64,000 bases of DNA from Pseudoalteromonas luteoviolacea B = ATCC 29581. GTDB taxonomy: Bacteria > Pseudomonadota > Gammaproteobacteria > Enterobacterales > Alteromonadaceae. Below the pieces are notes generated by a model. That model worked only from the letters and a program-made list of their open reading frames with translations. It did no database searches and was not told the DNA's origin. Location of the stretch: assembly GCA_000333235.1 (NCBI GenBank), contig CAPN01000020.1, forward strand, positions 62,001 through 126,000. The letters are read 5' to 3'. Positions 46,701 to 55,588 of the stretch are shown here, one piece after another. The translations under genes and the position numbers were made by a program. The first letter of the stretch is position 1, and every line of letters starts with the position of its first letter.

Positions 46701-48767
46701 ATGAAAAAAAGTTTAATTGCTGCAGCACTTGCGGCAACCTTTCTAACAGCTTGCTCTAAACCGCAAGTTGAAGCAGAGCAAACCACCGTTGCACAAGCGC
46801 CTGCGGCGAAAGCGGAACTTGGCAATTTTGGAATCGACCTCACCGCACGCGACGAAAGCGTTAAGCCGGGGGATGACTTTTTTATGTACGCCAGCGGTAC
46901 ATGGTATAAAAACTATGAAATGCCTGCAGACAAAACCCGCTTTGGGGCATTTTCGGCACTTGCCGAGCGCAGTGAAGAGCAAGTTAAAGTTATTATTGAA
47001 GACATTGCTGCACGTCAAAATTTAAACGCCGAAGAACAACTCATCGCCGATTTCTACAACGCTTTTATGGACGTAGAAACACTGAATAAGCTTGGGATTT
47101 CATCTATACAACCTCTTTTAACCGAAATTGATGCCATTGATAATGTCGATAAACTCACTAAAGTCTTCGGTGAAGCATGGTTAACAGGCGTAAATTCCCC
47201 GATCGGTGGTGGTATGTGGTTTAACCGTTTAGACCCAAACCAGTATGAAATGTCAATGGGCGCAGGTGGTTTAGGCTTACCAGATCGTTCTTTCTATCTT
47301 GAACAAGAAGAGCGCTTCGTAAAAACACGCGCAGCTTACGTGGCGCATATCGCACAAATGCTTGGATTTGCAGGAAAAGACAATGCCGAAGCACGTGCAA
47401 ACGCAATTTTAGCGTTAGAAACTAAGATTGCCGAAGGCCACTGGCCGCGAGAGAAACGACGTAACCGTGATCTTACTTTAAACCAGATCAAACGCGATGA
47501 ACTCGCTGCTGAATACCCAGGATTTAATTGGGATTTATATTTTGCACAAACGGGTTACCAAGTACCACAGCTTAATATGGCACAGCCAGAGCCGATCAAA
47601 GCGATGATTGCACTCATTAACAATGAGGCATTAACGGTGTGGAAAGATTACCTCACATACCATGCGATTAGCGGCAATGCTGGTTTGTTATCTGAAGATA
47701 TTTTCACAGCGAACTTTGAATTCTATGGCAAACAACTAAATGGACAACAAGAGCCTCGTGCTCGTTGGAAACGTGCTATCGAACAGATGTCAGACACTGA
47801 TTCACTCGGTTTTGCCATTGGCAAAGTGTATGTCGAGCGCCATTTCCCAGAGTCATCGAAACAACAAATGTCTGAGCTTGTGGAAAATCTGCGCACGGCG
47901 CTAGGTGAGCGTATCGATAATCTCGATTGGATGGGTGAAGAGACAAAAGTAAACGCGAAAGCAAAACTCGCCGCCTTTACGCCAAAAATTGGTTATCCCG
48001 ATGTATGGCAATCATTTGATGGTCTTACCTTAAAACGTGATGATCTGATGGGCAATGTAAAGAGTTTGCGTCAATTTTTCCAAGCTGACAGTGTCGCTAA
48101 AGAGCTACAGAAAACCGATCGTAATCGTTGGGGCATGACACCACAACGCGTAAATGCTTATTACAATAGCTCGTTTAATGAAATTGTCTTTCCAGCCGCT
48201 ATTTTACAACCACCATTTTTTGATCCTAATGCCGATGCGGCAGTCAACTATGGTGGGATCGGTGCTGTCATTGGCCACGAAATGGGTCACGGATTTGACG
48301 ACCAAGGCTCAAAGTCCGATGCTAACGGTATCCAACGTAATTGGTGGACCGATGCCGACCGAGCTGCGTTTGAAGCTAAAGCCGATAAACTGGCAGAGCA
48401 ATACAGCCAATACGAACCGATCCCCGGTAACTTCGTTAATGGCCGTAACAGCTTAGGCGAAAACATTGGTGATGTAGGTGGTTTAGCCATGGCTTACCAT
48501 GCTTATAAATTAAGCTTAAACGGTAAAGAAGCTCCTGTTATCGACGGTTTAACCGGCGATCAACGCTTCTTCTTAGCATGGGCCCAAGTGTGGAAAGAAA
48601 AACGCACTGAGCAAAGTATGTTAAACCAACTTCGTGCAGGTACTCACGCCCCAGGCCAATTCCGTGCCCAAGCACCGCGAAACCACGATGCATGGTATAA
48701 AGCATTTAACGTTCAACCTGGCGATAAACTTTATATTCCAGAAGATCAACGCGTCCGCATTTGGTAA
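46701..48767 (+). CDS. M13-family zinc metallopeptidase lipoprotein, second copy
   Basis: 688 residues from the ATG at 46701, seven bases after AAGAG; the open frame begins earlier at 46650 but those 17 residues precede a complete lipoprotein signal (MKKSLIAAALAATFLTAC, Cys18). Zinc site HEMGH in GAVIGHEMGHGFDDQGSK and third ligand in LGENIGDVGGL. Ends in RVRIW, parallel to the paralogue at 18883-20943, with which it shares long identical stretches around NAYYN and PAAILQPPFF. Membrane-tethered oligopeptidase with unknown substrates. Ends at a good terminator; single-gene unit. Confidence 0.9.
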   Translation: MKKSLIAAALAATFLTACSKPQVEAEQTTVAQAPAAKAELGNFGIDLTARDESVKPGDDFFMYASGTWYKNYEMPADKTRFGAFSALAERSEEQVKVIIEDIAARQNLNAEEQLIADFYNAFMDVETLNKLGISSIQPLLTEIDAIDNVDKLTKVFGEAWLTGVNSPIGGGMWFNRLDPNQYEMSMGAGGLGLPDRSFYLEQEERFVKTRAAYVAHIAQMLGFAGKDNAEARANAILALETKIAEGHWPREKRRNRDLTLNQIKRDELAAEYPGFNWDLYFAQTGYQVPQLNMAQPEPIKAMIALINNEALTVWKDYLTYHAISGNAGLLSEDIFTANFEFYGKQLNGQQEPRARWKRAIEQMSDTDSLGFAIGKVYVERHFPESSKQQMSELVENLRTALGERIDNLDWMGEETKVNAKAKLAAFTPKIGYPDVWQSFDGLTLKRDDLMGNVKSLRQFFQADSVAKELQKTDRNRWGMTPQRVNAYYNSSFNEIVFPAAILQPPFFDPNADAAVNYGGIGAVIGHEMGHGFDDQGSKSDANGIQRNWWTDADRAAFEAKADKLAEQYSQYEPIPGNFVNGRNSLGENIGDVGGLAMAYHAYKLSLNGKEAPVIDGLTGDQRFFLAWAQVWKEKRTEQSMLNQLRAGTHAPGQFRAQAPRNHDAWYKAFNVQPGDKLYIPEDQRVRIW

Positions 48768-48796
48768 CAATACCGAGATGAAATTTAGACCTAATT

Positions 48797-48823
48797 AAGC
48801 CCGCTACATGTGGGCTTTTTTAA
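48797..48823 (+). terminator. Rho-independent terminator of the second M13 peptidase gene
   Basis: AAGCCCGC (48797-48804), loop TACAT, GTGGGCTT (48810-48817, one G-U pair), then T6. It begins 30 bases past the stop codon. Confidence 0.8.
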
Positions 48824-48852
48824 TTTTATCTTTATCAACCGTGATTGTAATG

Positions 48853-48874
48853 TAGGCGAAGTGGATTCATCCAC
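48853..48874. repeat. REP-like short palindromic element
   Basis: TAGGCG-AA-GTGGAT-TC-ATCCAC-GC contains a perfect GTGGAT/ATCCAC hairpin (48861-48874) preceded by a TGTAGG-like head. This head-plus-hairpin form is that of extragenic REP sequences. No second copy was seen in this window, so repeat status is unproven. Confidence 0.35.
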
Positions 48875-48880
48875 GCATAA

Positions 48881-48910
48881 AAAAGCCCCGCTTTGCAGCG
48901 AGGCTTTTTT
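48881..48910 (-). terminator. Terminator of rnpB
   Basis: A ten-pair stem, 48883-48892 with 48897-48906 and loop TTGC, becomes fully paired as minus-strand RNA through one G-U pair. It is followed by UUUUUU. It lies just past the 3' end of the RNase P RNA. Confidence 0.8.
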
Positions 48911-48918
48911 ATAATTTA

Positions 48919-49272
<354 letters not shown>

Positions 49273-49278
49273 GCGGGC

Positions 49279-49284
49279 ATTATA
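49279..49284 (-). promoter_or_regulatory. -10 box of the rnpB promoter
   Basis: A perfect TATAAT on the minus strand, preceded by GG, lies seven bases upstream of the inferred rnpB start. The -35 element is not clear. Confidence 0.6.
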
Positions 49285-49311
49285 CCTAAACTCTTGGCTT
49301 TTCCCAGTGAA

Positions 49312-50172
49312 TTATCCTTCGCGACTATCAATCACCGACTTATAAAGTGCATTTTTCTTCAATCCGAAATACTCAGCCACAATGCCACAGGCTTTTTTCA
49401 ATGGCATTTCAGGTTCAAGTAATGCCAACATACGCTTTGCTTCATCGGGAATATCGTCTTGCTGTGCGGGTTTACCCGGTAGCATTAAGACCAATTCACC
49501 GCGTTGGCGCTCTGGTTCATTGGTTAAAAATGCGATTAACTCAGTGACGGTACCGCTGAAAAACGTCTCATACGTTTTCGTAAGCTCTTTAGCAAATACC
49601 ACGTGCTGATCAGCGCCGAGTGCGGTACTCAAATCATCTAAACTTGCCATAATGCGATGCGTACTTTCGTACATAATACTAGTAATACCACTTTCAAATG
49701 CATCAATAAAAAACTGTTGACGCGCTTGGCTTTTAGCTGGTGTAAAGCCGATAAATTGAAAACGATCGGTTGGCAAGCCCGAGCAACACAGCGCTGAAAT
49801 AGCAGCGCAAGCACCTGGAACAGGTGTTACCGTTGCACCTTCTGTTCGGCATAGATTGACGACCGCATACCCTGGATCACTGATTAAAGGGGTTCCAGCA
49901 TCGGAGACCAACGCGATGTTTTTTCCTTCGTTTAGCCAATCTAAAAGTTGTTGCGCTTTTTGTTTTTCATTATGGTCATGCAGGGCAAAAGTACGAGTTT
50001 TAATACCAAAGTGGCTTAGTAACTTGCCAGTGTGGCGGGTATCTTCAGCCGCGATTAAGTCCACATTCGTTAAAGTTTGCAAAGCGCGTTCGCTGATATC
50101 GGCTAAATTGCCAATGGGGGTTGCGACAATGTATAGAGTGCCAATTTTGTTGCCATTCTCTGCATTTGTCAT
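49312..50172 (-). CDS. rsmI: RsmI, 16S rRNA 2'-O-methyltransferase (C1402)
   Basis: 286 residues: GTLYIVATPIGNLADISERAL, AAEDTRHTGKLLSHFGI, ALVSDAGTPLISDPGY and VTPVPGACAAISALCCSGLPTDRFQFIGF are the tetrapyrrole-methylase-fold signatures of RsmI. It methylates the ribose of C1402, the nucleotide also modified by RsmH. Divergent from lpoA, as in E. coli. Confidence 0.96.
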   Translation of the reverse strand: MTNAENGNKIGTLYIVATPIGNLADISERALQTLTNVDLIAAEDTRHTGKLLSHFGIKTRTFALHDHNEKQKAQQLLDWLNEGKNIALVSDAGTPLISDPGYAVVNLCRTEGATVTPVPGACAAISALCCSGLPTDRFQFIGFTPAKSQARQQFFIDAFESGITSIMYESTHRIMASLDDLSTALGADQHVVFAKELTKTYETFFSGTVTELIAFLTNEPERQRGELVLMLPGKPAQQDDIPDEAKRMLALLEPEMPLKKACGIVAEYFGLKKNALYKSVIDSREG

Positions 50173-50233
50173 TGTGGTCTCCTGCGTCTGTCAGTAAGAT
50201 AAACCATTCGATTAAATAACCAAAAGGTGTTGT

Positions 50234-52126
50234 GTGCGACTGAATAATTTCTCGTTGATTATGGCGTTATTGTCAGGTTTATCGGGGTGTAGTACAACCG
50301 AAAATACACCTCGACCAACTCAATCGGTCGTAAAACCAACCCCTCAAGCGCAAACTAATAGCGCGGAAGCCCTTTTTGAACGTGCACTTGATGCTGTGCC
50401 TGCAATGCAATTTCAATTATTGTACATGGCACGAGATGCGGCAATGACGAGCAAAAATTGGCCTCTACTCGAACAAATTGCAGAAGTATTAAATCAAAAA
50501 GCAACCGTTGACCAAGTACAAAACACGCTTTACCTCGCCTTCGCGAAAGAGAAGCAAGGTAAGTTTGCAGATGCATTAACTCAATTAAGGTTAGTTGAAT
50601 CCGATTTACAATCCTCTATTCATCGCGCCTGGCATCAGTATTTAACTGGCAGTATTTATGCGTCGCAAGGATTACCTAAGCAGGCACTACCACACTTTTT
50701 TAATGCCGCAGACCTAGTTGAAGAAGAAAAGCTCAGCATCCTAGGGCTCGATGACGCGATTTGGCATGCATTACAACAACTTTCAATTTACGCTTTGGAG
50801 CGCTTTGACCAAGGTTCAGTTTTGCAACAAGGTTGGGTAAAGCTTGCCAAATACCAACAAGTGTATGTTGGAAAAGGTGTTTTATTAGATGAAGCGTTAA
50901 ATAACTGGGCTAAAAGATACGTAAATCACCCTGCTGCGACTATTCTACCTAGTGAAGTACGCACAAAAACTACGATTGAGCCATACAAAGTGAAACGCCT
51001 TGCGGTGCTACTTCCACAATCGGGTTCAAGCGAACGGTTAGGGGCGGCTCTCAAAAACGGGATCCTCGCAGCACTCGACGAAAACCCCATTGAAGAAGTG
51101 TATTTCTTAGATGAAATGGCCGATGTCGCAACGTTGGAACAATCTCTAACCCAACTCAATATCGACTTTGTGATTGGCCCATTACTAAAAAGTAACGTCA
51201 CTAAAATACAACAGTCACCTATCATTCGTGGGCAAAACGTATTGTTTTTGAATTCGGAAGAAGTGACCAACACCTTACCAAATCATTTTTATTTTGCGTT
51301 GAATCCAGAGCACGAGATAGACCAAGCGTTAGCCGTTTTCCTTTCGAAAGGGTTTAAAAAGCCAATGATCTTAGCGCCACAAAATACCAATGGACAACGT
51401 TTGGTTGAACGATTTATCGCTCAGTGGAAAATTTACAGCGCAAGTGAGCCTGAAATTGGCTTTTACACTGACAGTAAAAACATGGCTAAAGTGGTTGCCG
51501 ACCGATTGGAAGTGGATGCATCAAAGCAACGTATAAAGACAATTCGGTCTTTTTTCCGTCAAGAAATTGAAAGCGAAACTCGTTCTCGTGCAGATTTAGA
51601 CGCCATTTATATTCTAGGCGATTCAACTGAAACTCGATTACTAAAACCGTATTTGGATGTTAATGTGAGTACATTTGCAGACAGGATCCCTCTGTTTGCG
51701 ACTTCTCGTAGTCATAGCATGCAAATAGGGGCTACGGATAAAAACGATTTAGATGGCTTGTATTTTACCGAACAACCTTGGATGCTTCCGGTGCTTGAAA
51801 ACCGTAAACTACGTGAAAGTTATGATGCCTTATGGCCAGAGCAAGCCGACATCGAACAGAGGCTTTTTGCGATGGCAGTAGATGCGGTGAAACTCATACC
51901 CGAACTTCGTCAGCTTGCTTCTATTCCTGGCAGAGAATACGTTGGTCTGACTGGTAAATTAAAAGTCACAACGAATAATCAGTTAAGTCGATCATTAAAT
52001 TGGGCTCAATATAAAAATGATTCGATAGAACGAGTTGAATTTAACGAAAAACCACCTAAACCTTTATTCATGCAAGAAAAAACCAACACGATGGTGTCCC
52101 TGCTGGATACAGGAATAAATGACTAA
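50234..52126 (+). CDS. lpoA: LpoA, outer-membrane lipoprotein activator of PBP1A
   Basis: 630 residues starting at a GTG (50234) with AAAAGG upstream. Lipobox LSGLSGC (Cys19) is followed by a TPR-like N-terminal domain (about 40-230) and a type I periplasmic-binding-like C-terminal domain beginning KRLAVLLPQSGSSERLG. LpoA reaches from the outer membrane through the wall to stimulate PBP1A. It is first in the operon with yraN, diaA and dolP, the same order as in E. coli; it overlaps yraN by eight bases. Confidence 0.93.
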   Translation: MRLNNFSLIMALLSGLSGCSTTENTPRPTQSVVKPTPQAQTNSAEALFERALDAVPAMQFQLLYMARDAAMTSKNWPLLEQIAEVLNQKATVDQVQNTLYLAFAKEKQGKFADALTQLRLVESDLQSSIHRAWHQYLTGSIYASQGLPKQALPHFFNAADLVEEEKLSILGLDDAIWHALQQLSIYALERFDQGSVLQQGWVKLAKYQQVYVGKGVLLDEALNNWAKRYVNHPAATILPSEVRTKTTIEPYKVKRLAVLLPQSGSSERLGAALKNGILAALDENPIEEVYFLDEMADVATLEQSLTQLNIDFVIGPLLKSNVTKIQQSPIIRGQNVLFLNSEEVTNTLPNHFYFALNPEHEIDQALAVFLSKGFKKPMILAPQNTNGQRLVERFIAQWKIYSASEPEIGFYTDSKNMAKVVADRLEVDASKQRIKTIRSFFRQEIESETRSRADLDAIYILGDSTETRLLKPYLDVNVSTFADRIPLFATSRSHSMQIGATDKNDLDGLYFTEQPWMLPVLENRKLRESYDALWPEQADIEQRLFAMAVDAVKLIPELRQLASIPGREYVGLTGKLKVTTNNQLSRSLNWAQYKNDSIERVEFNEKPPKPLFMQEKTNTMVSLLDTGIND

Positions 52127-52484
52127 ATGGATTTCATGGTTTAAAAACACCAAACAAAAAGGTGCGCACTTCGAATCAGTCGCTCAGCACTATTTGATGC
52201 AAAATGGATTGCTCCCCATATGCCGCAACTTCAATTGTCGTTACGGGGAAATTGATCTAATCATGCAAGAGGGTGATACAATTGTTTTTGTTGAGGTAAA
52301 ATACCGCAATCAAAACCGTTTTGGTGGTGCTATAAATAGCCTTAGTGCAACCAAACTACAACGCTTAAGAAAAAGCATTGCGTATTATTGTCAGCAATAC
52401 CCTAATGGCAATAAACCCATTCGTATTGATTTCGTCGCCGTAGAAGGGCGAAACGATATCCATTGGATAAAGAACATATATTAG
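52119..52484 (+). CDS. yraN: YraN/UPF0102 family, endonuclease-like protein
   Basis: 121 residues. The motif RYGEIDLIMQEGDTIVFVEVKYR carries the D...E-x-K arrangement of PD-(D/E)XK nucleases (EIDLI and VEVKYR), preceded by GAHFESVAQHYLMQNG. Function is not established for the family. AGGAATAA precedes the ATG within the end of lpoA. Two bases separate it from diaA. Confidence 0.92.
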   Translation: MTKWISWFKNTKQKGAHFESVAQHYLMQNGLLPICRNFNCRYGEIDLIMQEGDTIVFVEVKYRNQNRFGGAINSLSATKLQRLRKSIAYYCQQYPNGNKPIRIDFVAVEGRNDIHWIKNIY

Positions 52485-52486
52485 TT

Positions 52487-53074
52487 ATGCAAGAGATCAT
52501 TAAAACCATTTTTACAGAGAGTATTCAAGCCCAGATAGCTGCCGGTGAAGTACTTCAATTGCCCTTGGAGTCTGGTGCGTTATCCATCGCTCAAACGCTC
52601 CTAAACGGCAACAAATTACTTGCCTGTGGAAGTGCAAGCTGCAACATGTTAGCCCAACATTTTGCCGGGCTACTCGTGAACTTCTTTGAAACTGAACGTC
52701 CTTGCTTACCGGCCATTGCGTTAGCCGCGGATCATCGTCAGCTAATATCTTCTAACACCAACGATGACGTCGACGTATTTGCACGGCAAGTTCGCGCTTT
52801 TGGTCAAAGTGGTGACATCTTACTCGTGATCTCTGTTGATGGTTCAGAAAAAGCGATTATTTCTGCTGCCGAAGCCGCGCTTACTAAAGACATGAAAATC
52901 ATTGCTTTAGTTGGTGATGAGGGCGGTGAATTAACCGGATTGCTCGGACCAAACGATGTTGAGATTAAAGTGCCGAGTAAACGCCCTGCTCGTATTGTTG
53001 AATCACACTTATTTAACCTTCATTGTCTCAGTCAATTGATCGATAATACCCTCTTTCCTCAGGAGGAAATATAA
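52487..53074 (+). CDS. diaA: DiaA, DnaA initiator-associating SIS protein
   Basis: 195 residues from ATG 52487; an in-frame TTG at 52463 lies inside yraN and adds nothing conserved. The SIS fold is seen in LLACGSASCNMLAQHFAGLLVN, FETERPCLPAIALAADH and GDILLVISVDGSEKAIISAAE. DiaA tetramers bind DnaA and promote orderly initiation at oriC. GmhA phosphoheptose isomerase is a close relative, but gene order with yraN and dolP favours DiaA. Confidence 0.9.
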   Translation: MQEIIKTIFTESIQAQIAAGEVLQLPLESGALSIAQTLLNGNKLLACGSASCNMLAQHFAGLLVNFFETERPCLPAIALAADHRQLISSNTNDDVDVFARQVRAFGQSGDILLVISVDGSEKAIISAAEAALTKDMKIIALVGDEGGELTGLLGPNDVEIKVPSKRPARIVESHLFNLHCLSQLIDNTLFPQEEI

Positions 53075-53640
53075 TGAACATGAAACTTGCCTCTGTGCTT
53101 TGCTCAATTTTACTTCTTCAAGGCTGTGCTGCAGCGGTTGTAGCAGGAACAGCCGGCGCCGTCACTGCAGCTACCGACCGACGTACAATTGGCTCACAAA
53201 TTGATGACAATAATATTGAAATAAAATCAGTTTTCGCCATCAAAGCCATCAGCGAGCGCGCCAAAGAAGCTAATATTTCTGTCGTTAGTTTAAATGGTAT
53301 TGTGGTAATTGTTGGTCAAGTTCCTAGCGAGTCGTTGCGTCAACAAGCGGAAGCCGCACTCAAAGACATCGAAGGTATACGCCAAATACATAACCAGCTA
53401 CGTGTTGGGACTAATATTGGTATGACAACCAAAACCCACGATGTATGGCTTACCTCAAAAGTAAAATCTCAATTTCTCACTGCCGAAAATGTAAGTTTTA
53501 ATAACATAAAAGTAGTGACTGAAAACGGTGAGGTGTTCTTACTCGGCTTAGTCACCAGCGCAGAAGCTGATTTAGCGGTAGACATTGCGCGTAACGTCAA
53601 CGGCGTTGTTCGTGTTGTTAAAGTGTTTGAGTATATGTAA
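53074..53640 (+). CDS. dolP: DolP (YraP), dual BON-domain lipoprotein
   Basis: 188 residues with lipobox SILLLQGC (Cys18) and two BON domains: about 48-115 (IEIKSVFAIKAISERAKEAN, then VVGQVPSESLRQQAE) and about 125-188 (VWLTSKVKSQFL, then VFLLGLVTSAEADLAVDIA). It is an outer-membrane lipoprotein that supports envelope integrity and locates to division sites. A strong AGGAGG ribosome site lies just before the ATG, inside the end of diaA. Confidence 0.93.
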   Translation: MNMKLASVLCSILLLQGCAAAVVAGTAGAVTAATDRRTIGSQIDDNNIEIKSVFAIKAISERAKEANISVVSLNGIVVIVGQVPSESLRQQAEAALKDIEGIRQIHNQLRVGTNIGMTTKTHDVWLTSKVKSQFLTAENVSFNNIKVVTENGEVFLLGLVTSAEADLAVDIARNVNGVVRVVKVFEYM

Positions 53641-53664
53641 TTCAACCCTTATTGAAGTTGCATT

Positions 53665-53689
53665 AAAAAAGCCCCTATTGGGGCTTTTT
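53665..53689. terminator. Bidirectional terminator between dolP and sspB
   Basis: AAGCCCC (53669-53675), loop TATT, GGGGCTT (53680-53686), with A6 on the left and T5 on the right. It suits both converging genes. Confidence 0.85.
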
Positions 53690-53715
53690 GCTTGATACCA
53701 GTCAATAATGCAGGT

Positions 53716-54135
53716 TCACTTAATGATTCTTAAATGAGCACCTTTTTTCTTTTCTGGTTTTTCTTGTGTTTTCGCTTCGTCGGGCTGAGCTGATTCTGGC
53801 GTTGGATCTGGCTCATCAAACGATTCAGCGGTGAAAACAGTGCCCTCACCATTTTCTCTTGCATAGATTGCGAGTAGTGCGCCCATTGGAACATAAACCT
53901 GCATAGGCTGCCCAGAGAAACGAGCACTAAAACTCAGCGCATGCTTATCGAGTGAAAATTGAGTGACTGCAGAAGGACTGATATTAAGTACAATTTGCCC
54001 ATCTTGGACAAATTGTACTGGTACCTCGACACCTGCATAATCGGCATTCACTACAATGTGTGGTGTACACTGGTTATCTACAATCCAATCATAAAACGCA
54101 CGCATTAAGTAAGGGCGATTGGGTGTCATAGCCAT
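53716..54135 (-). CDS. sspB: SspB, ClpXP specificity adaptor
   Basis: 139 residues. The N-terminal substrate-binding domain starts MTPNRPYLMRAFYDWIVDNQ and contains the FSARFSGQPMQVYVPMGALLAIYARENG strand pair. After an acidic, Pro-rich flexible linker comes a C-terminal HLRIIK, the ClpX-binding (XB) tail. SspB delivers ssrA-tagged proteins to ClpXP. It shares one base with sspA. Confidence 0.95.
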   Translation of the reverse strand: MAMTPNRPYLMRAFYDWIVDNQCTPHIVVNADYAGVEVPVQFVQDGQIVLNISPSAVTQFSLDKHALSFSARFSGQPMQVYVPMGALLAIYARENGEGTVFTAESFDEPDPTPESAQPDEAKTQEKPEKKKGAHLRIIK

Positions 54136-54761
54136 TACGAACGGATCTCACGCTCAGCATCTGTTAGCGATGCTTTAAATGATTCACGTTCAAAAAGGCG
54201 TACCATGTATTCTTTGAGTTCTTTACTTCCTGCACCCGTTAACGAGATGCCTAACTCGGGCAAACGCCACAGTAGTGGAGCTAAGAAACAATCTACTAGG
54301 CTGAATTCTTCACTCATGAAGTAAGGTGCTTCATTAAAAATTGGCGCGATAGCAAGCAATGCTTCTGTCAATTCTTTACGAGCTTGCTCTGCATCATTAC
54401 CACCCGCATTAACTGTCTCTGCTAAGCTGTACCAATCGTTTTCGATACGATACATCATAAGACGACTACGACCACGCATTACCGGGTATACTGGCATGAG
54501 TGGAGGATGCGGGAAACGCTCGTCTAAGTATTCGTTGATAATACTTGCTTGATATAAACCAAGCTCACGGTCAATCAACGTTGGGACTGTGCCGTAAGGA
54601 TTAATCTCATGCAGCGCTTCCGGCAGATTGTCCTTTTCAGCCAGATGAATATCAACACTTACTCCTTTTTCAGCTAGTACGATGCGTACTTGGTGACTGT
54701 ACATACAGTTAGCACCAGAAAATAGAGTCATTACAGGGCGCTTATTGGCAGCAATGGCCAT
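54135..54761 (-). CDS. sspA: SspA, stringent starvation protein A
   Basis: 208 residues from ATG 54761, which has GGAGG five bases upstream; the frame stays open to 54803 but homologues begin MA-AANKRPVMTLFSG. GST fold without known transferase activity. The surface motif PHPPLMPVYPV, which contacts sigma70 in E. coli RNA polymerase, is intact. It affects transcription under starvation and acid stress. Confidence 0.95.
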   Translation of the reverse strand: MAIAANKRPVMTLFSGANCMYSHQVRIVLAEKGVSVDIHLAEKDNLPEALHEINPYGTVPTLIDRELGLYQASIINEYLDERFPHPPLMPVYPVMRGRSRLMMYRIENDWYSLAETVNAGGNDAEQARKELTEALLAIAPIFNEAPYFMSEEFSLVDCFLAPLLWRLPELGISLTGAGSKELKEYMVRLFERESFKASLTDAEREIRS

Positions 54762-54801
54762 GCCTACCTCCAAATCATTACATAAGCAATTCTTAAACAG
54801 C

Positions 54802-54823
54802 AATAGGGGCTTAAGCCCCTATT
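54802..54823 (-). terminator. Perfect 22-base palindrome between petC and sspA
   Basis: AATAGGGGCTTAAGCCCCTATT forms a strong hairpin 28 bases past the petC stop. The U tract after it on the minus strand is weak (TGCTGTTT), so it may attenuate rather than fully end the petABC transcript before sspA. Confidence 0.5.
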
Positions 54824-54850
54824 ACCAAATTACTGTCAAAATTGTTCAAA

Positions 54851-55588
54851 TTAATGAACATCTCTCCAGTATTCTTTCTTCAGTAAGAAAGCAAGGATAA
54901 ATAGGATCACTAGGAAACCAAGTACCTTAATACCAATGCTCTCTGACGTTAAGCGAGTTGGCTCACCTACGTATTCTAGGAAATTAGTCAAATCACGAAC
55001 CGCTTGGTCGTACTCATCTGAACTTAATTCACCAGAACCGTCTGTTGTGATTTCAACCACTTTCTTAACTTTAACACCGTGCTCTTCTACTTCTTCAAAA
55101 CGTGCCGTTGGAACACCTTGAAGCTCTTGAAGTACGTGTGGCATACCTACTGATGGAAACACTGAGTTGTTCACACCAAATGGGCGTTTTTCATCCACGT
55201 AGAATGATTTCAAATACGTATAGATCCAGTCTGCACCACGAACACGAGCAACGAGCGTAAGATCTGGTGGTGGAGCACCAAACCATTTTGCCGCATCGTC
55301 AATTTCGATGGCATTCTTAATATGGCTACCTACTTTTGAGCCATCAAAAATCAACTGTTCTTTACCAATTTCAACTGGAATACCAATGTCACGGAATGTG
55401 CGCTCGTAACGTTGGTACTGCATTTGGTGACAACCCAAACAGTAGTTCATGAACAGTTTGGCACCACGTTGAAGTGACGCATTGTCTGTTAAGTCAATGT
55501 TTGAATCCAATAATGGCACTGATGGGCCTGCAGCCATTGTAAAGGTTGGCAGCAATGCGAATAAACCAATTAGTAGCTTTTTCATCAT
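54851..55588 (-). CDS. petC: Cytochrome c1 of the bc1 complex
   Basis: 245 residues: signal peptide MMKKLLIGLFALLPTFTMAAG, haem c motif CLGCH (about 51-55), and a C-terminal membrane anchor (IKVLGFLVILFILAFLLKKEYW). The Met ligand region is VFPSVGMPHVL. It passes electrons from the Rieske protein to soluble cytochrome c. It overlaps petB by four bases. Confidence 0.96.
   Translation of the reverse strand: MMKKLLIGLFALLPTFTMAAGPSVPLLDSNIDLTDNASLQRGAKLFMNYCLGCHQMQYQRYERTFRDIGIPVEIGKEQLIFDGSKVGSHIKNAIEIDDAAKWFGAPPPDLTLVARVRGADWIYTYLKSFYVDEKRPFGVNNSVFPSVGMPHVLQELQGVPTARFEEVEEHGVKVKKVVEITTDGSGELSSDEYDQAVRDLTNFLEYVGEPTRLTSESIGIKVLGFLVILFILAFLLKKEYWRDVH

Noticed and set aside
46598-46843. Minus-strand frame over the start of the second M13 peptidase
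   Set aside because: Antisense shadow; the plus-strand lipoprotein signal and peptidase domain are unambiguous.
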